Of a DNA stretch of 57,750 nucleotides, positions 53,870 to 57,750 are shown piece after piece (within the stretch, counting starts at the first letter, position 1; each line of letters begins with the position of its first letter). A program made the position numbers and the translations under genes. Below the pieces are notes generated by a model. The model ran no database searches. It was not told where the DNA came from and worked only from the letters and a program-made list of their open reading frames with translations. This DNA comes from Glaesserella sp041814905 (GTDB lineage: Bacteria; Pseudomonadota; Gammaproteobacteria; Enterobacterales; Pasteurellaceae), in contig NZ_JBGXYA010000017.1 of the NCBI RefSeq assembly GCF_041814905.1, forward strand, positions 1 through 57,750, given 5' to 3'.

Positions 53870-54523
53870 GTGGAAATTGTTATTAATTTTGCGATTTATT
53901 TGCAATTCTTTATTGGTCTGTTTGCGATTGTAAACCCTTTCGGTACTTTACCGATCTTCTTTAGTATGACGGCTCATCAATATGAAGCGGATAGAAATCG
54001 TACTAATTTGATTACTTCGATTTCGGTCGGTGTAATTTTGCTTGTCAGCCTTTATTTCGGTAAATTAATCCTTGATGCTTTTAGTATCTCACTCAATTCT
54101 TTCCGTGTTGCGGGCGGGATTTTGATTGTCAGTATTGCAATGACGATGATCAGCGGTAAGCTCGGTGAACATAAACAGAATAAAGAAGAGAGTAAAGAAG
54201 ATGTTTCCGAATACGAAAACATCGGCGTTGTACCGTTGGCAATGCCGATTATGGCAGGACCGGGAGCAATAGGCTCTACCATTGTTTGGGGAACCCGCTA
54301 TCATAATTGGGTTGATTATATCGGTTTTAGTGTAGCAATTATTTTATTTGCGATTATTTGTTACGTGTTGTTTCGTTTTTCTGCACCTTTGGTGAAAAAA
54401 TTGGGTAAAACGGGTTCAAATGTTGTCACACGTATTATGGGCTTAATCTTAATGGCGCTCGGTATAGAAATTATTGTCGCGGGGTTAAGTAATTTATTTC
54501 CGGGACTGACTTCAATAAATTAG
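53870..54523 (+). CDS. MarC-family integral membrane protein (YchE-like)
   Basis: This 217-residue protein with six predicted membrane helices is close to E. coli YchE in FIGLFAIVNPFGTLPIF, RVAGGILIVSIAMTMISGKLGE and PIMAGPGAIGSTIVWGTRYH. Function of the family is unknown. The frame is open from TTG 53801, but GTG 53870 gives a family-length protein starting just before YLQFFIGLFA; no strong ribosome binding site supports either start. The next gene follows after five bases. Confidence 0.82.
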   Translation: MEIVINFAIYLQFFIGLFAIVNPFGTLPIFFSMTAHQYEADRNRTNLITSISVGVILLVSLYFGKLILDAFSISLNSFRVAGGILIVSIAMTMISGKLGEHKQNKEESKEDVSEYENIGVVPLAMPIMAGPGAIGSTIVWGTRYHNWVDYIGFSVAIILFAIICYVLFRFSAPLVKKLGKTGSNVVTRIMGLILMALGIEIIVAGLSNLFPGLTSIN

Positions 54524-54528
54524 AGGAT

Positions 54529-56061
54529 ATGGCAAATTTTTTATCTAAACGGCTGGCAAAAGTGGCTGTGAGTCTTTGGTTATTAAGCGGATGTGATGAT
54601 GTTACCATTACGATTCCTCCGTCTTCCGAACAAAAAACGGAAGCAAAGACAGCGCTAAAACCAGTAGAACTCCAACGTGTACTTTATGGAACAACTTGGC
54701 AGTTTGACCCGCATTTTGTTCAAAATACGGCGCAAGGTGCATTACTACGCGATCTCTTAGTCGGATTGGTTGCTTTTAATGCTAAAGGTGAAACGGTACC
54801 TGCAATCGCGGATGAATGGTTTAGTGAAGATGGAAAAAAATGGCAATTTATACTGAAAGAGACTGCTCGTTGGTCAAACGATGAGCCTGTGACTGCTGCT
54901 GATTTTATGGCAAGCTGGCAGCGTTTGAGTAATCCGCAATATCGTTCTCCGTTAGCGCATTATTTGATTTATATGGGAGTCGAAAACGCAAAAGCGGTGA
55001 TAGCTGGTGAAAAACCGGTCTCTGATTTAGGCGTTCAAGCATTAAACGAACACACTTTACAGATTACACTTCAACAGCCGAATTACCAATTACCGAGAAT
55101 GTTGGCACATTTAGCCTTGTTACCGACTTATCAAGGCTTAAAGCCTGAAGCGGAACAAGTTTTTATTAGTAACGGCAGTTATAAAATTGCAGGACAGACG
55201 AAAGATAAAATCAACTTGCAGGCAATCGAAATGGATACACCCTTTCAGCAAGTGGTTTATCGGTTAGCAATGAATGGTACAACGTTACAAAATACCGACA
55301 TTGTGGAAAACCCGACGGAAAATCATTTACCCAATAGTGTAAAATTACCTCGTTTGTGTACCTATTTTTATGAGTTTAATTTTGCCGATCCGATTATGCG
55401 TAAACGTGAAGTTCGCCAAGCTATTCGCGCAATGGTTTCTTCGGCGGAAATCAGCCAAGATTTAGGTATGCCGAATCATTTAGTTCTGCCTAAAACGATG
55501 TTAAGCGAACAAGAAAGACAATTATCCACAGCCAGTTCCGAACAATTATTGCACCAACTTGGCATTGAGGCAGGCCAACCAATAAAAATCAGTCTCACAT
55601 ACGACAATCAAGGACAGCATGCTGTGATTGCAGAACGTATCGGGCGGACGTTAGGTCAATCGGATTTATTCCGAGTGAGTTTACAACCAGTGGATTGGCA
55701 ACAATTATTGGAACAGCGTGAACAAAAAGCTTTTCAGCTTATTCGCTCAGGTTGGTGTGCAGATTATGATGATCCTCTGTTATTCTTAAATCAGTTCCAT
55801 TCCGCAAGCCCGGACAATAAAAGCAACTATAAAAATGAGATAGTAGATAAACAATTGGAACAACTACACAAAGAGGCCCTAACCAAAGAACAGCGTGATC
55901 AATTGATTTTAAACATCGTTTACCAACTAGAGTATGATGTTGCGATTTTGCCGTTATTTCAATATCAACGCAAAATGGTGATAGACCCAAGTATTCGCGG
56001 CGTTAATCCTCTTAACGCTAGTGAAGTGATTTACAGTAAAGATTTATATCGACAAGAATAA
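54529..56061 (+). CDS. family-5 extracellular solute-binding lipoprotein
   Basis: This 510-residue lipoprotein has a signal peptide ending in the lipobox LSGC (Cys22) and the OppA/DppA-type fold with DEWFSEDGKKWQFILKETARWS and ADFMASWQRLSNPQY. Family members bind peptides, heme, glutathione or nickel; the ligand cannot be told from sequence. No permease or ATPase genes are adjacent, so it must work with a transporter encoded elsewhere or alone. GAGGATATG precedes the start. It lies between the MarC-family gene and apbC with gaps of five and nine bases. Confidence 0.85.
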   Translation: MANFLSKRLAKVAVSLWLLSGCDDVTITIPPSSEQKTEAKTALKPVELQRVLYGTTWQFDPHFVQNTAQGALLRDLLVGLVAFNAKGETVPAIADEWFSEDGKKWQFILKETARWSNDEPVTAADFMASWQRLSNPQYRSPLAHYLIYMGVENAKAVIAGEKPVSDLGVQALNEHTLQITLQQPNYQLPRMLAHLALLPTYQGLKPEAEQVFISNGSYKIAGQTKDKINLQAIEMDTPFQQVVYRLAMNGTTLQNTDIVENPTENHLPNSVKLPRLCTYFYEFNFADPIMRKREVRQAIRAMVSSAEISQDLGMPNHLVLPKTMLSEQERQLSTASSEQLLHQLGIEAGQPIKISLTYDNQGQHAVIAERIGRTLGQSDLFRVSLQPVDWQQLLEQREQKAFQLIRSGWCADYDDPLLFLNQFHSASPDNKSNYKNEIVDKQLEQLHKEALTKEQRDQLILNIVYQLEYDVAILPLFQYQRKMVIDPSIRGVNPLNASEVIYSKDLYRQE

Positions 56062-56070
56062 GGATAAACA

Positions 56071-57168
56071 ATGAATCAACTTAATGAGCAACAACTTGCT
56101 GAAATTAAAAGCATTTTGCAAAGTTTTCAGCATGCGACGTTGCAAAAAGATTTAATTACATTAAATACGTTGAAAAAAGCCGAATTAGGCGGTGGAATTT
56201 TACGTATCGAATTAACGATGCCGTTTGCGTGGAACAGCGGTTTTGCACAGCTTAAAGCCGCAACCGAACAAAAATTGAAGGACGCAACAGGTGCAAGCGG
56301 TGTGAAATGGATATTAAATTACCAAATCGCCACCCTTAAACGCGCCAATAATCACCCTCCGGTAAACGGGGTAAAAAATATTTTGGCGGTGACTTCCGGC
56401 AAAGGCGGCGTGGGGAAATCTACTACAGCCGTTAACCTTGCACTTGCATTAAAAGCTCAAGGTGCTCGAGTGGGGATTTTGGATGCTGATATTTATGGCC
56501 CTTCCATTCCGCATATGCTAGGTGCGAAAGATCAGCGTCCTGTTTCGCCGGATAATAAACATATTACTCCGATTGAAGCGCACGGCTTATATTCAAACTC
56601 TATCGGTTATTTAATGGCGGAAGACAATGCAACTATTTGGCGCGGTCCGATGGCAAGCAGCGCGCTAAGCCAATTATTGCAGGAAACGTGGTGGCCGGAT
56701 TTAGATTATCTTATTATCGATATGCCGCCGGGTACAGGTGACATTCAACTTACCTTGTCACAGCAAATTCCTGTGACCGGTGCCGTAGTGGTGACAACTC
56801 CGCAAGATATCGCACTGTTAGACGCAATTAAAGGGATTTCAATGTTCCAGCGGGTATCAGTGCCGGTTCTCGGCATCATTGAGAATATGAGTGTTCATAT
56901 CTGTTCAAACTGTGGGCATCACGAGCACATTTTCGGAACCGGCGGAGCGGAGAAAATTGCGCAAAAATATCACACGCAAGTGCTAGGACAAATGCCGTTA
57001 CATATCCGCTTGCGTGAAGATTTAGACAGTGGTAAACCAACGATGATCGCCGCTCCTGAAAATGAAATCAGCCAAGCCTATTTGGGATTAGCGGCTAAAG
57101 TCGCAGCAGAACTTTATTGGCAAGGCAGCGTCATTCCTTCTGAAATTATGATTCGCGAAGTAAAATAA
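56071..57168 (+). CDS. apbC: iron-sulfur cluster carrier protein ApbC/Mrp
   Basis: This 365-residue P-loop ATPase moves Fe-S clusters to target proteins. An N-terminal DUF59-like domain (about 1-95) precedes the deviant Walker A motif SGKGGVGKSTTAVNLALAL, followed by DADIYGPSIPHML and DMPPGTGDIQLTLSQ. The cluster-binding CSNC pair is at about residues 276-279. AGGATAAACA precedes the ATG. It probably shares a transcript with the two genes upstream and ends at a strong USS hairpin. Confidence 0.94.
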   Translation: MNQLNEQQLAEIKSILQSFQHATLQKDLITLNTLKKAELGGGILRIELTMPFAWNSGFAQLKAATEQKLKDATGASGVKWILNYQIATLKRANNHPPVNGVKNILAVTSGKGGVGKSTTAVNLALALKAQGARVGILDADIYGPSIPHMLGAKDQRPVSPDNKHITPIEAHGLYSNSIGYLMAEDNATIWRGPMASSALSQLLQETWWPDLDYLIIDMPPGTGDIQLTLSQQIPVTGAVVVTTPQDIALLDAIKGISMFQRVSVPVLGIIENMSVHICSNCGHHEHIFGTGGAEKIAQKYHTQVLGQMPLHIRLREDLDSGKPTMIAAPENEISQAYLGLAAKVAAELYWQGSVIPSEIMIREVK

Positions 57169-57184
57169 CATTTTTTTATTGATG

Positions 57185-57231
57185 ACAAGCGGTCACTTTT
57201 TGCAAATTTTTTGCAAAAAGTGACCGCTTGT
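57185..57231. terminator. apbC terminator, 22-bp perfect USS hairpin
   Basis: The left arm (57185-57206) starts ACAAGCGGTCACTTTTTGC and the right arm (57210-57231) is its exact complement over 22 bases with a 3-base loop, followed by CTTTTT. Both full USS cores and the TTTGCAAA element fall within the stem. The rest of the 258-base gap to gpmA shows only AT-rich sequence and the gpmA ribosome binding site. Confidence 0.88.
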
Positions 57232-57426
57232 CTTTTTACTCGGAAACATAAACGAAGCATCATTCCTGTCAGCGTTTAAATTAATTTTTTTGCCGAAAAA
57301 TTTATCAACTATTTGCGAAAGATCAGCTTTTCAATGAAAGAACAGTGGTTGTACTTTCAAAATGGGGCGTTTTTTGCTATAAAGAAAAGGTTTTCAAATC
57401 AACTCAACATTCTTATAGGAGAACGT

Positions 57427-57750
57427 ATGGAATTAGTATTTATTCGTCATGGCTTCAGTGAGTGGAATGCTAAAAACTTATTCACAGGTTGGCGTGATGT
57501 TAACTTAACAGAGCGTGGTATTGAAGAAGCAAAATCGGCAGGTAAAAAATTATTGGACGCCGGTTATGAGTTTGATATCGCTTTCACTTCTGTACTAACT
57601 CGTGCAATCAAAACCTGTAACATCGTGTTAGAAGAATCTAACCAACTTTGGATTCCACAAGTGAAAAACTGGCGCTTAAACGAACGTCACTACGGTGCGT
57701 TACAAGGTTTGGATAAAAAAGCGACCGCCGAGCAATATGGTGATGAGCAA
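57427..57750 (+). CDS. gpmA: 2,3-bisphosphoglycerate-dependent phosphoglycerate mutase, N-terminal part
   Basis: The first 108 codons are present; the gene runs off the window. The N-terminus MELVFIRHGFSEWNAKNLFT carries the phospho-acceptor His8 of the RHG motif, and LNERHYGALQGLDKK is the conserved substrate-binding stretch. The enzyme interconverts 3- and 2-phosphoglycerate in glycolysis. TAGGAGAAC precedes the ATG. Confidence 0.95.
   Translation, partial: MELVFIRHGFSEWNAKNLFTGWRDVNLTERGIEEAKSAGKKLLDAGYEFDIAFTSVLTRAIKTCNIVLEESNQLWIPQVKNWRLNERHYGALQGLDKKATAEQYGDEQ

Noticed and set aside
1..57750. CRISPR arrays, rRNA genes, transposases, integrases and prophage genes
   Set aside because: None was seen: no regularly spaced repeats with unique spacers, no rRNA-like sequence beyond a 12-base match at 14740, and no mobile-element proteins among the genes.

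Overview
The window is a chromosomal segment of a Pasteurellaceae bacterium of the Actinobacillus pleuropneumoniae (Apl) uptake-sequence group. The main evidence is 27 or more copies of the 9-mer ACAAGCGGT or its complement, often as inverted pairs with TTTGCAAA between them, which is the Apl-type DNA uptake signal (USS). Type IV pilus genes in the apfABCD/pilABCD order, an HlyB/HlyD pair and an ApxIVA/FrpC-type RTX protein also point to Actinobacillus or a close relative (Mannheimia or Glaesserella are possible). The species cannot be fixed from the sequence alone.

Layout. 1-2.9 kb: thrB (partial), thrA and a Thr/Ile-rich leader peptide with attenuator. 3-4.6 kb: sodA and a nitroreductase. 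4.6-9.3 kb: pilABCD-coaE-yacG on the minus strand, with a candidate competence CRP-S site ahead of pilA. 9.4-10.8 kb: radA. 10.9-21.5 kb: an AT-rich accessory island with hlyB, hlyD, two paralogous membrane-anchored small proteins, a third related protein, a 16-codon relic of an RTX gene start, and a 1377-residue ApxIVA-like RTX protein. 21.6-33.6 kb: ppc, prmB, smrB, an EamA-type permease, arcB, ubiH, selD, ratA, rnfH and prfB (with its programmed frameshift). 33.7-39.6 kb: cobB, a DUF2057 protein, corC-lnt, and rpoE-rseA plus a small secreted protein. 39.7-46.5 kb: gyrA, tRNA-Leu(CAA), ubiA, glpR, purB and hflD. 47-57.7 kb: lon, leuCD, a Bcr-type transporter, rsuA, a MarC-family protein, a family-5 solute-binding lipoprotein, apbC and the start of gpmA.

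The most interesting part is the RTX island. It has its own ABC exporter and adaptor but no acyltransferase (hlyC) gene and no TolC gene. The secreted product carries a calcium-dependent self-processing module with an Asp-Pro site at residues 614-615. The genes between exporter and toxin show that an accessory-gene-plus-toxin unit was duplicated: accessory copy 1 is followed by a toxin start that stops after 16 codons, and accessory copy 2 by the intact toxin gene, with the same close spacing. This resembles a cassette that gains and loses toxin and partner genes.

Regulatory signals readable in the sequence are a thr attenuator, a long hairpin that buries the ppc ribosome binding site, a sigma-E-like promoter before rpoE, a sigma-32-like promoter before lon, and USS inverted pairs that also serve as terminators. 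No CRISPR array, transposase, integrase or rRNA was seen.
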